Of a DNA stretch of 64,000 bases, positions 21,931 through 33,555 are shown piece by piece. The position numbers and the translations under genes were made by a program. This DNA comes from Vitellaria paradoxa (taxonomy: Eukaryota > Streptophyta > Magnoliopsida > Ericales > Sapotaceae): NCBI GenBank assembly GCA_019916065.1, contig CM034238.1, forward strand, positions 23,985,246 to 24,049,245. The letters are read 5' to 3'. The notes under the pieces were generated by a model. The model worked only from the letters and a program-made list of their open reading frames with translations, had not been told where the DNA came from and did no database searches. Each line of letters opens with the position of its first letter. Positions within the stretch are counted from its first letter, which is position 1.

Positions 21931-23478
21931 AAAATTATTTCATGAATAATTTGTTCAACTCCTTCGTAAAACTTAATTTTCTTCACTCTCTTGAATTTAA
22001 AATTTTCATAAGAAATTCCTAAATTTACCACAATTTGTTGGATTTCAAAAGCAAATAAAAAATTATATTCAAATATTTTATTTTCAAAATTAACTTTGAA
22101 AATTATACTTCTTAAAAATTATTTTAAAGCCTTTAAGTTTGTCTCGGAAACTTTAATTTAAGACCCATAGTTGACATAAATTTTTTCGTATAATATGATC
22201 ATTCAAAATTTTGTCTAATGAACTATAAGCGAATTTTCAGTCCTAGATTGAAAAAAAAAATTCAAGAATTTCTTCTCTTGTTTATTATCCGAAAATAATA
22301 AAATTCTATACTCCTGTGTTTGAAGGGCTTAAAAATTAAAACTTTATTTTTTATAGAGTAAATTATGAAAGTAAAAATTAAAAATAACTAAAACTTGAAT
22401 TTTTCTTATCTAATATCTTTAATGATCATTGATTCTAGCAAACTTAAGTCAATACTACACAGAAAGCTAACATTTAATTTTTCTTATCTAATTTATCTTA
22501 TTTATAGTAATATCTAATAATAATTAGCTCTTATTTCTCAGGAGCACTAAAATTTTACACAGATTAGGAAATGGCAGAGTTCCAACTACACAGAAATATT
22601 TGAGTGGCATTAATATTTCTCAGCGGCACAAATATTTGAGTGGCAGAGTTCCATAAAAACAAACAAAAATCACACAAATTAGGAAATGGCCATCACATAG
22701 AAAACACTAAGAGAAAGCAACAGAACCAACAATAATACAAACTAGGAAATGGCAGGAAATGAATAACACAAGAAGTAGTAACAAAAATCATGATTTTCAC
22801 CAAACAAGTTTTTTGGACAAAAAAAAAAATCACACATGGAGGCTTCTGTTTTTCCTTTATAGCCCTTAAAAGTACTAGCTAAACAAAAAAATAGTAATCA
22901 AATTTTTGGGTATTTTAATATTAGTAGATCCATAGGTGTTGGGGAAAATCTGAAAATTTTTTGGCTTGAACTTTAGAAAAAATGACCAATGGTGTATGAA
23001 AGAATGCTAAAAAATGACTACAACATTCGTTGAAATGGATCTGCTTTATAAACGTGAGGGAGATACTTACGTATAGGTAGTGGGAGGTGGACAGAGTTTG
23101 TTGAATTTTAATGGAATGATCGTAAAGCAATGGTATGTTAGGCAACGGGAGACGACCGGAGAATAAACGGATGGCTAAAGCCAAAATAACATTGGAGGGA
23201 CAAAACGCCAGGGAGAGTTTCTGAGAGGAGAACTATGAGAAACCTACGAACAAATTTTTTAGTTTTTATAGGCATTTTATTCCGATGGACTTAGGTATAT
23301 AGTCTGGACGACTTACCCATTTGGCCAATAGTCCCCGCGTGGAAATGCGTCTCACCCTCCCAAGAACGCTAAATTTTTTGTGCCCCCCCCCAAAAATCAT
23401 TCCAACGAATGGTGAGAGAACCGTTCTAATAGGCTTATTTCGATTAATATTTGGTTTTCCCGTGTGTGAATATTAACG
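21931..23478. other. Intergenic DNA between Harbinger relic and Mutator-like element
   Basis: No gene is recognised; the 87-codon minus-strand frame at 22921-23184 has no domain. Short direct repeats of the words CACACAAATTAGGAAATGGC and CAAACTAGGAAATGGCAG occur at about 22550-22760. The Harbinger 3' end is expected here but could not be located. A C-run lies at about 23384-23392. Confidence 0.35.
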
Positions 23479-23846
23479 GGGTTCCAGGGGGCTGCAGTGA
23501 AAATTTCAGCCATTGAATTTTTTTAAAAAAATCTAATGGCCTTTATTTAATTTTAATTTCATTAATTTTTTTAATAGAAAAACAAACAAACACTTTGTCT
23601 TTCCATCTACTTGTCTTCCTCTCTCCCTGACCTTTACATTCCAGTACTCTTCCCCCAATTCTCTTTACATTTTATAGTTTCGGCATTGTAGCTTCTATAG
23701 TTCCAGCACTGACATTACAACACCTTTACGCTTCTGTCACTTTTTAGGTTAGTTATTCTCTCACAACACCATTCTTCTTAAAATTTTCAATCTTTTATAT
23801 TTTTTAGTTGTCCTCTCGGAGCTTTCAGATGTCTACAATGACGGTT
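23479..23846 (+). repeat. Left TIR of the MULE
   Basis: About 368 bp, inverted relative to 30410-30792. Shared words include TTTACGCTTCTGTCAC / TTTACGCCTCTATTAC, CACCATTCTTCTTAAAAT and GAGCTTTCAGATGTCTACAA. Mutator TIRs normally carry the promoters of the element's genes. The inner end contains an ATG (23829) that opens a 92-codon frame without a known domain. Confidence 0.85.
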
Positions 23847-26800
23847 CTGACACATGGACTTGAGCGTAACCTCACCCACGTCTTATTTCTCAAATCGATG
23901 GCATCCGACCCTATCGTTCGGTTCCAATCGCAGTCTCAATGCCTTCACAAGGAAAATGAAGCTGAAAAAACTACACCATTTCTTAAAATCCTTTACTTAC
24001 TGGTAACTTCTTCACCTTATGGAGTGCAGATTTTGGGATTTAGTTTCCTACATCCATTCGTTTTATGTTTGTTTTGCAATCTTGATTGTTTGACAAAAAC
24101 CTAAATTGTGATTACTTTTATTGCAGTTTTCTCAATGTTGTTTTGCCATTTGTTTTGTTGATACTTCCACACATGGTCATTAATTATTATATTTACTCAC
24201 CTATAGTTGAAAATGTTTGTAGCTTTTACCCTTGCATCAAGCAATTACTGTACTATTTGTATGTACAAGCAAAAGCCTAAGCTTATTAGAGTATCCATGA
24301 TATGGGACCATACCCAGTCTTTTTTCTCTGTTCATTTTAATTCTGCTAATTGTTAAATAAGGTCATGCAATTAGTAATACTTCATTTCTTCTATCTAATT
24401 GAAAGATAAAAGTTCATAACAAATATTTTCATACAATCCACTTCATTTATGAATTGTTCATTTTCTTTTCAACATTTTCAAACTTTCTACATCATTTACT
24501 TCTTCACTAGTAAACAAATATTCATTTTGGAACCAATGAAGTTTTTGATATTTTTTCACATTTTATTAAAAAATTGTTTCAAAGGTTGCTAAGATTAAAT
24601 TTTTAATGAACTTTTCAGGATAATATCACCACCAGTGGACAGGGTAGCCATGTGCAATCAAGCTTAAAATTGCAAGCCTGTGTGCCAAGAAGTTCTCAAG
24701 GAGAGTAAACCAATAACTCACATGGTGTTATACAATCAGATACTATAGCATGTAGCTTGGAACCTCGATCTGTGAAGGGTAAAAATTTCTCATAATAGCC
24801 AACATTAAGGTAGTCAAGAAGAGGATTTAGAAGCAGCCATGAATTGGATAGCATTCTTGGGAGACATCTTATCTTTGTAATTTGGACTATGTCTAGTGAA
24901 GCCTTTTCTTTTTTTTTTGTGAATTGGGTAATGTTTTTGGGAGGCCTGTGACTTTATGATCAAATTTTCCGTTCTTGTATCTTTTTAATGTTTAATTATG
25001 AAATTGTGGATGCTGTGTTGGATTTGTTTGAAATTCGTTTTGTTTATACAGTTTCGTTAGAAATGTTTAAGATCTTATTTGTTGGTAATGCAGTAAATTA
25101 TGAACTTCGATATGAATTTATTTCATGTTTATGTGAATGTGATTCCTAAATTATTATAACTTTATGCACTTTAAATTATTGTGGTTTTGAGCTTTATAAT
25201 GATACAAATGATAGAAGGAAAAAATGGTGATACAAATGATTGACAGGAAAATGGAGTGAACATTTTTAGTTCATTTATGTCAGTAGAAATGGCAATGACT
25301 TGATATTTGATATCACTGGATTTATTTATACTTGATGTCAACCAATTTGCCAATGCATGTTTTTTTTTCTTTGGCTATTTGATTTGGATGGCTCGACTGC
25401 TCATCTTTTTGTACCTGAGATAGTACACGAGCTACTGCTTAACAAATGTGTGCACTAGGCAAAAGTCAGTGTTGCCTTGTATTCGCAGGTGAATTGATGT
25501 GATTTCAGATTTTCTTTCAAGATGTAACGTCATCTTAATAAAATTGTTAGATGCGTATTCTCTTTGAGTTCTTTTAAGAGGGAATGAAATAAGCCAAAAG
25601 AATGGATATTTGTTTCTATGGTAGTTCTTGTAATTCACTCCTAACTCGAAATTGGTAATTTTTAGGTAGTTTCAGAGTACTGAATACATGGGATGTGTTT
25701 TTTTCCAAGTCTTTGAACCAGTAGGGTCCAATCCATAATAGGCAGATGGAGTGTTGACAATTTGCAATACACAAAATAGATGCAATAAAATAGCAGACAC
25801 AGCAACTCCCTCCATAAATTGCACTAGTCAACAAACAGATTTTAACATTTCCAATACCATAGATCTTTAATATTTCCCAAAAAAAAAAAAGAAAAAGAAA
25901 AAAACGGTTTGAACTATCCAACACATTTCCAGCACAACGAATAAGATTTTAAACATTTCTAACCAAACTGTATAAACAAAATGAATCTTAAACAATTCCA
26001 ACATTAAACATAAAAAAAATACAAGAATAGAAAATCTAATCATAAGGTCTTGAGTCACTAGCCTCCCTGAAAATCTAATCCACACCCAAATTTTTGTTTA
26101 CATGTCTAGGCAAAAACAAGCAAATCAAAATGTAGGAAGTAAAATTGTAAAATTAAAAATAGCACAGTCTTAAAATTTAGAATTAACTCATCAAAAATCT
26201 CCATTCAAACAACCAAATTGAACAAAAGGATAGAATTTAATTTCACAAAAAAAAAACAGAGACAAACATATAAATGGGTTTTCGCCATTGAGCAAAAATT
26301 AATAATAATACTTGATGTCTACCTTCATCCCACCTATCATTCATAAGAAATCAAACCCAAAATAATTTACATACCACATTCATAAGGAAGAAAAAATAAA
26401 AAACTTTTCATAATCTTATTGGTCTAACAACAACATTCGAAACAAAAAATCTAGGGACCACTATGAAGAAAGCTATGGCAAGGACTACAATGCAGAAGAT
26501 TCAAATCTTGCAACGACATCTTGGCTTCGCATATGACATTAACATGTGGATGAGTTATCATGGAAAGATAATAAAAAAATTAATAAGTCAATTTATATAT
26601 AACATAACAACATAACATATCTCTTCCTGGAGTCGGTAAAATAACGAGTTAAAAGAGGAAATAACCAAATGATTATGTGAACCTTAATAGAGTCATTCTT
26701 TGGCTCACCTGAATATGTTATGGATGATTTAAAAATTGTAATGATATTTTTGAATCGTATATCACATTAGACCATGAATGAGGGGTTACAACAAAAGACT

Positions 26801-27049
26801 GAAGACAAAAGAAAGATAAAGATTTACAATCTTATTCACATTTTTAAAACTAAAACTAATGAATAATAATTGGCGTATCTAACTATACTACACATTGTTC
26901 AAGCATTGCTCGGACATAATGGCTCAATTTATTTGAGATTGAGAGCTCATTTAGAAGGCTATAAAGACAACCAAAAGATAAAGTTACCATTATAACATTA
27001 AAAAAAAATTACATTGCCAATATTAAAAAGTTCAAATAATACCATTTTC
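23847..27049. other. MULE left interior, function unassigned
   Basis: No known transposon or host domain is recognised. An exon-like segment on the plus strand follows a good acceptor (TTTTCAG) at about 24619: DNITTSGQGSHVQSSLKLQ and on to a stop; its protein is not recognised. It could be a second MULE gene or captured host sequence. A ~170-bp inverted duplication is described separately. Confidence 0.4.
24921..26089. repeat. Inverted duplication inside the MULE
   Basis: Arms at about 24921-25092 and 25925-26089 are imperfect inverted copies separated by about 830 bp. Shared words are GTTTATACAGTTT, TTAGAAATGTTTAA, GGGAGGC and TTCTTGTAT. A transcript crossing both arms could fold into a long hairpin. 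It may be a nested foldback element or a local inverted duplication. Confidence 0.7.
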
Positions 27050-29533
27050 GACAAAGATGATCTTTTTGCCTTTCCATGATTTCTTTCATGTAATGGTTTG
27101 GTCGTCCTATATATGTCAAACCTTATTTCTTCTTCAAACCTTTCGAACTTCCCATGGCATCGCCAATATTAACCACAACATTTCCTTTATCCACAACTGC
27201 ATTATGTGTCACAAATTCAAATGTTTCTTTGCTACACTCCCTCATCATCTTCTCCATACAACGTCGTGTGACCTTGTGAGTAGAAGCTTGAAATGCCATT
27301 CTTAAAAGTTGAGATTGGATCCTCTGAACCCATTAACTAATATCTTCTTTCACTTCTTGGCTTTTTTAATCAATATATGTGCACTTTTGAACCTTTTTGT
27401 CCATCTTTCTAAAATGTATTTCTTAGGGATGTCCATTCTATCATGACTACTGAAAACTTTAGGTGCATGACAACACAAAATACCCATTCTTTCAAACTTT
27501 CTAAAGCTACAACTGATAAACTTCTTTATTTTGGTCACAAACCACCTTAAACTCTTTATCTTTGAATCATGAAAGCAAACAAAATATTCATGTGGGGCTT
27601 GAGTCTCATCCTTCCTTTTAAACATCACTTTTAATGCACCTTGAAGTTGAGTTTGAAAAAGTTTGAAAATTGGTGGCATATACCTTTGAGATGTTTGTTG
27701 CAAAATAGGAGAATCTAAGCATTCCACTAGAGGTACTCCTTGTCGAACTTTAATCTCAACCTCCAACTCCTTTTCACGCTTTTGATCAACCACTCTATCG
27801 AAATTTTTGAAAAAATGAGTTATATTCGAATCACACTTCAAGTAATCTTTCAAATCACTATTCAAGCTTTCACTGAGTTATGTGCTCTTATACCTAAAGC
27901 GAATGCATATTTCATGTAGTAGCTTGCCCATTTCTTCTTCAAACTATATATACAAAGGAACCACTCATTATTGCTCAAATTATATTTCTCAAGCAAAATT
28001 TCCCATTCTTTTTCAAATTCAATCTCCTCACCATATTCAAACATACACTTTTTGAAATCTATAAAAAATGTAGAACCTTTTTTCATTTGCCAACCCAAAT
28101 GTTTGATCTAATTTTTTTTTAAGTGTCAAGTGCATAACCCATGTCTTGTATCAGGTCATACTCGCTACAATGTGTTTGTCCTAACCACATCATGATGTGT
28201 AAAAATTGTTTGAGGCCTTTTACTACCATGAGCCTTCAAGAAAGTTTCAAACAACCAAACAAATGAATTTACAATCTTATCATACATAAGAGCCCCCCAA
28301 AAAATCACTATTTTTCCTTGATGGTTAAAACCAACAAAAGCACCCAATGGTCTTAATTCTCTATTGGTGCCATATGTAATGCGAAAAGTTACCATATTTT
28401 CGAAATCAATAAAATCAACAATCACTCTTGAATCAACCAAAAATATATTGGTGACTAATTCATCACTATCAAGGCTCCGTTTGGAGTGACAAAAAACTCT
28501 AAAAAATGATGAAAAACAGTAAAAAATTTTAAAAGTCATTCATTTTTTATCTCACTGCACGAATTATGAATCGACAACTTATCTTACTTTATTTCATTTT
28601 ATCTCACTTTTTATCACTTCAAATGCACACCAAATTGCATTAAATAAAAAAAGTCCAGATCTTTCATTTTTTTGCTCTTCAAAATATTTCAAAATATTTC
28701 CCAACTTGCCATACGCCATATATTTTTCTTTCTTTGATCATAAGTAAATCATTTGATCTTCTATGATGAACCTAAGTTTTGCTCTCCCCCCTGCTTCTTT
28801 ACATAATAAATCTTGTGTTGCTCTAGAAGAAAGTCTTGAATCACTAGCCAACTTAATTGCCAAGCCATAAGGTCTACTCACTTCTCTACATGATCTTAAT
28901 ATATGACGAGTCTATGGAGGCTAAAGTTCATGATTGTGTTCCTCAATAAAATTTTTTATCTTATATTTCCCTCTCCGTCTGTCAAAAACTAAGTTCAACT
29001 TTGCTTGGCATTGTGATCTTATTTCCTAATAATGAACACGGTCAATCCTTTGTTTATCTTCTTCTCTTTTACCTTATTTGTAACAGACATAAACTACATT
29101 AGTGATCACTTTATCTTTCGTACTTTGATTACTATAATATTTTCTTACGCCAAACCCCACAGATTCTCCATACTTCTTCCAAAATTCCTAAGCTTCATCT
29201 AAATTATCAAACTCTATCCCAACTTTAAGTTTTCCATCTTCTCCTTCCTCACTAATCTCACCAGTGCCCTATAAAAATAAACAAACTAATAATACTTTTT
29301 TAGCCTTAGGCCCACAATTAGTTTGAAACAGCCCTGATAATTACCTATCTTGATAAAATATACAAGAAACTCATAATCATAAAATATACAAAAAAGCTCT
29401 AAACCATAAAGAGAAAAAACTTACAATTTGATGGAGCCGATAACTTAGAGGAGACCAGCTCATTGTCTATGGCAAGAGAGTGAGTCGAGGAGAGAGAAGG
29501 TTTGGAGATTGGTTTGTCGCCCTCTTGAAACAT
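27050..29533 (-). pseudogene. FAR1/FHY3-type MULE transposase, decayed
   Basis: A first exon runs from ATG at 29533 to 29425 (MFQEGDKPISKPSL...; donor GTAAGT). After an acceptor (TATAG) at 29269-29270 the FAR1 DNA-binding domain follows: VGIEFDNLDEA-stop-EFWKKYG, VGFGVRKYYSNQSTKDKVIT, later FIEEHNHEL. Next come NILKYFEEQKNERSG, a MITE insertion (28473-28631), then the MULE DDE core: LDSDELVTNIFLVDSR, VTFRITYGTNRELRPLGAFV, GALMYDKIVNSFVWLFETFL. The region 27350-27865 holds the C-terminal half, with ILCCHAPKVFSSH in place of the SWIM zinc finger and YILERWTKRFKS. A final FAR1-like tail ends near 27050. Such proteins are transposases from which the FHY3/FAR1 light-signalling factors evolved. Stops, frameshifts and the MITE make this a pseudogene; the retained intron rules out a processed copy. 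Confidence 0.8.
28473..28631. mobile_element. Short MITE inside the transposase gene
   Basis: A 159-bp element with ends GGCTCCGTTTGGAGTGAC and TCACTTCAAATGCACACC. It sits between the codons for FNAI and DSDE of the FAR1-type transposase; precise removal restores colinearity with the protein family. Related copies or fragments are at 31235-31442, about 31968, 45627-45755 and about 50195-50292. Confidence 0.75.
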
Positions 29534-29717
29534 CTACCCACAATCATAAAATTTAAAATTAAAAACCTAATTCTTCTAATTTAAGAAATGATATAAAATA
29601 AAAATATATAATCAGTTTCTTTCAACGTTTTAAAAAATTGGTGTTTCTCAAATATATGTATATATACATCCCAAGTTATACATACATTTAAAATATAGAT
29701 TATTACAGAAATTCTAT

Positions 29718-30269
29718 CAACAACAATTTATATGAATGTATATATGTATGATAAAAGCCAGAGCAAAAAAATGGGAGAAAAGAGGGTGGCCATTTTTTGA
29801 AGCATTCATTTCGAGGATGATTTTGTAAAGCGAAAGTTTCATTTTTTTTCCTTCTGTTATAGAGTGATTCTAAGCTTTGAAGTGATAATGTGAAGCACTA
29901 CTTAGTTCTCTTCTGGAAATTGAAGGTTATTTAATCCTTCCACGGTTTTTCCTTCTCTTATCTCTAGATTCTTAGCCAATTTTTCAATGCTCTATTCTTC
30001 TTTTTAAGTGCACTTTCACTTCATAGCTTCATTGGAGAATTTGAGTTGCAAATTTTCAATTGCTTTGACTTTTCATTTTCTTCCTTGAAACTTTTCTAGT
30101 TTGTTGTCTTTAGAAATAATTTGAAGAATGTGAATATCTACTTTGGGCGGGTATAATCCATGAAAAGGCTAGTGTTTATTGGATTCATAGCATGTTGCAA
30201 AAAATTATATGAACAACAATATATATATGAATATATACGTATATGATAAAAGCCAAAGAAAAAAAATCC
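29718..30269 (+). repeat. Pair of ~55-bp direct repeats near the MULE right end
   Basis: Bases 29718-29772 and 30209-30269 share AACAACAAT, ATATGAAT and GATAAAAGCCA words in the same order, about 490 bp apart. They lie between the transposase start and the right TIR. Confidence 0.5.
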
Positions 30270-30409
30270 CATCAAAAAGACATGGAATAGTCACAAAATA
30301 GGGTTGAAGATATCAAATAATATGAACTGAATACAAATTTTTTGTTCCACTGAAACAACTAAAGAAATGAAATAAGTGAGACATTGGTGAGGCTATACTT
30401 AAGGAAGGT

Positions 30410-30792
30410 CTGTGCAGTGAAACCGCCATTGTAGACATTTGAAAGCTCCAAGAGGACAACTAAAGAAATGAAATATTGAATATTTTAAGAAGAATGGTGT
30501 CGTGAGAGAATAACTAAACTAGAAAGTAATAGAGGCGTAAAGGTATTGTAATGTGAGTGCCAAAACTATAGAACATAGAGAGAGTTGGGAGGAGAGTTCT
30601 AGAATATAGAGAGGGTCGGGGAGGGAAGAAGACGAGTGAATAGAGAGACAAAGTGTGTGTTTGTTTTCTACTGAAAAATTAATTTAATTAAAATTAAGTA
30701 AATACCGTTAGATTTTTTTAGAGAAAATCTAATGGCCGAAATTTCTACTGTAACCCCTGCAGTATTTTTGCCATTACAACCCCCAGGAACCC
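30410..30792 (-). repeat. Right TIR of the MULE
   Basis: About 383 bp, inverted relative to 23479-23846. It lies upstream of the minus-strand transposase gene and is the likely site of its promoter. Confidence 0.85.
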
Positions 30793-32497
30793 GTATTGAT
30801 GTAACATAAGGCTCCAGTTTTCTGAGCCATTGTCTGCCAAGAACAGTGAGGAAACCATCCAAATGGTTGCTAGATGTGCGTTAGAACGATTCAAAAAATG
30901 GTTACAGTAGGTGTCATTCGTCAGTTTGGAAGTCGGCGTTTGCATCATAAAAATTTTTTTTTTCTATTCAACTAATCAATTTTAATTCTATAATTTTTTT
31001 ATTAAAAATATTCAACTTTTTTTAAAATTCAAGAAGGTGAAAAGGTATAAAAATGTAATAGAGAGTTTTAATGATTTTCAAAATTTCTCAGAGAATTTTA
31101 TCGTTCCAAACAAGCCTTATGATTCTTCTTTAACTTGGCAATTGCGAAGTCCTGCGCGAACCGCTACAATATCATGAGGTGGCATCTATGCGGCAGCCGA
31201 GTTTTATGTGTATAATATATTTGTATCGTAATTAAAGCTACATTTGATTTACTAAAAAATTTTGAAATCTTTTAAAATTTTTAAAAATTATTCACTTTCT
31301 ATTTTACTATACGAGTTACGAATCTATAACTTATTTTATTTTATCTCACTTTATCTTATTCTTTTATCACTCCAAACACATCCTACTTATTTTATTTTAT
31401 CTCACTTTATCTTATTCTTTTATCACTCCAAACACATCCTAAATTACCTTGCATTGCATAAAGCATTCAATTTCTGTACATACATATGAAAGTTAAGCGA
31501 TATATATACAGTAGTCCGGCATAGAAAACGTGCTGGTCTTCCAAGCATAATTAAGTTAAACTAATTTACATACATACCTACAAAGTACCTCGCTAACCAT
31601 TTATCAATTCAAATTACAATTATATTAAAATTCTATTCAATATTTAAGTTTCCTTACTTAAAGTTATCAACAATCTAAATAATAGTAATTTAACACAAAT
31701 AAGTTTTCCAAATACAAAATTAGTAGCAAGATACAAAAATACAAATTTTTGGAAATAAAAAAAATACAAATCGTGTAAAAAAATTACAAATTTGAAATAT
31801 TATATTATATGTGCGACGTTATTCATGATTGCTTAAATTGAATTTATACTTATTTAATTATTAAATTGTCTATTTATATGCTTCATGTACATAACCTATG
31901 ATTTATTACTATTATTATGTTATGCTCAATGCTGCATGGCACTTTGGGATTTTGACCACTAAGACTCTGTTTAGAGTGACAAAAGATTTTAAAAAATGTA
32001 AAAAAATATTGAAATTTTTTAAAAATTATTCACTTTTTATCTCATTACACGAATAATATTATGAATGAATATCCTGAACGATATTTATTTTCTTAATGAT
32101 CCTTATCACCAACTATTATTATCTTAATTCCTGGGGGTTATAAAAATGTAATTTAGTAACATTGCGAATTTTATATATTACTATATTGTATTTAATTTAA
32201 TTGGCACTTGACCTTATAAGTTGTACCTTTTATCGAGTTTAAGCTACTAATTTAATTTATTTAAATTAATTTTTAATTCACTAATTTACACCGTTGACGC
32301 TTATGCTTGATCATTCGGAGGTAACACTCCTTTCCAATTATTAATATTAAAATTTAAGCATCTCCCAATCATGATTATAACAAGAAATCTAACCCATCAA
32401 TATTGCTGTGGAGTTGCTTATTTATGAGATAATCATTTTGAGATGCCTTGTAAAGTACACCATTCCTTTCCAATAAATTGTCTCATGTCAAATGTGA
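30793..32497. other. Intergenic DNA with MITE fragments
   Basis: No gene is seen. A MITE of the 28473 family occupies about 31235-31442 and a fragment of it starts at about 31968. The short frames at 30668-30948 overlap the MULE end and are not genes. Confidence 0.4.
31329..31440 (+). repeat. Perfect 56-bp tandem duplication
   Basis: Bases 31329-31384 and 31385-31440 are identical as read, each ending CACTCCAAACACATCCT. The unit is the terminal part of a MITE, so the element end has been doubled. Confidence 0.9.
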
Positions 32498-32506
32498 GTA
32501 AAAATA

Positions 32507-32754
32507 TGATTACAGGGGGCTGCAGTGAAAAATCAAAGGTTGAGATTTAATTGTTTTTAATCGAATGGTTCTAATTTAATTTAGTTAAAATTATTTTCAA
32601 AATAAAAATAAAAGTAAAAAAAATTTTGATTGGAACACAATTAATGCAAAATGTAAAAAATCACACGCGTTATTAAAGTGAAAATAAATCTCAACCCTTT
32701 ATTTCTTCACTACAGCCCTTGTAATGGATTTCTTCATTGCAACCCCTGGAACTC
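32507..32754. mobile_element. Mutator-type MITE with 9-bp target duplication
   Basis: A 248-bp element flanked by GTAAAAATA on both sides (32498-32506 and 32755-32763). Ends are TGATTACAGGGGGCTGCAGT and ATTGCAACCCCTGGAACTC. A second, inner inverted pair starts ATTACAGGGGGCTGCAGTG and ends TTCACTACAGCCCTTGTAAT, so the right end carries the terminus twice. It is non-coding and shares its tips with the 7.3-kb MULE. Confidence 0.8.
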
Positions 32755-32992
32755 GTAAAAATACCAAAAGATTCCAATTACTTCACGTGGCTTCCAAAGA
32801 GAAGGAAATATTAATTAATATACCAAGATAATTGTACCTTCCTCCGTAAATTAATTATTTGATCAAATTAATTATTCAAAAATCTATTTATTATTAATCG
32901 TTAATTTGTTAACTCGTACTTCAACTATGTTTTTCTCTCTCCCAAATTAAAATTAATTTTCCACCTCAAATTTAAATTGAATATCTTAAAAA

Positions 32993-33555
32993 GGTGTAAA
33001 TTTATCCTTAACAACATGTTAAATTTTGATTACAGACAATGTTGAAGTTTCTCACAAAGACAATTGTAGTTACCTTCTCTCAGTATTTAAATAATTATAC
33101 TTATGTCACTCAACATTTAAAAACTACGCTTATCTTTTTTAGTTTGAAATATTATTAACATAGATCCTCTTGTATGAAATCAACCGTTAAAATTTAACAG
33201 AGAAATACTCAATCAATCAAAATTTTTTAGGTTCTTTTAATTTCTTATTTTACCTCCTCTCTCTCAAATACTTGTCAATTTTTTGTTTATAAAAATTTGT
33301 AAAAATTAGTAAAAATAAATAATTTTTGTGAATTTTGCTAAAACAAATGACAAATATGTAGAAAATGAGGGATAAATGAGAAAAATGGCTAAAATTTTGG
33401 TTACTTTAACATTTTTGTTAAGTTTTAATTGTTTATATAACGGAAGGGGTCAATATTAATATTTTAAAATAAGTATAGTAAGTGTAATTGTTAAATGTTG
33501 AATAATAATAAGTATAATTACCTAAATGTTGAGGAGAGGCAAATGTAATTTATCC
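32993..33555. mobile_element. Long-TIR MITE of the GGGTAAATTACA family
   Basis: Left end GGTGTAAATTTATCCTTAAC is inverted relative to the right end GTAATTTATCC. Both arms carry further inverted words (AATGTTGA, AGTATAATTA, TTAAGTTTTAA). It is related to 45080-45577, which has a clear 9-bp target duplication. Here the flanks share only TAAAAA. Confidence 0.65.

Larger units (their letters stand above)
23479..30792 (-). mobile_element. 7.3-kb Mutator-like element (MULE) with FAR1-type transposase
   Basis: The terminal inverted repeats are about 370 bp long. The outermost bases GGGTTCCAGGGGGCTGCAGT (left) and their counterpart ending CCCCAGGAACCC (right) define the ends. The flanking 9-mers ATATTAACG and GTATTGATG agree at six positions and the three differences are all transitions, consistent with an old 9-bp target duplication, the Mutator signature. 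The transposase pseudogene reads from the right end inward on the minus strand. Three short MITEs in the window share the same tips, so this element's relatives probably mobilised them. The transposase has many stops, so this copy is inactive. Confidence 0.8.
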
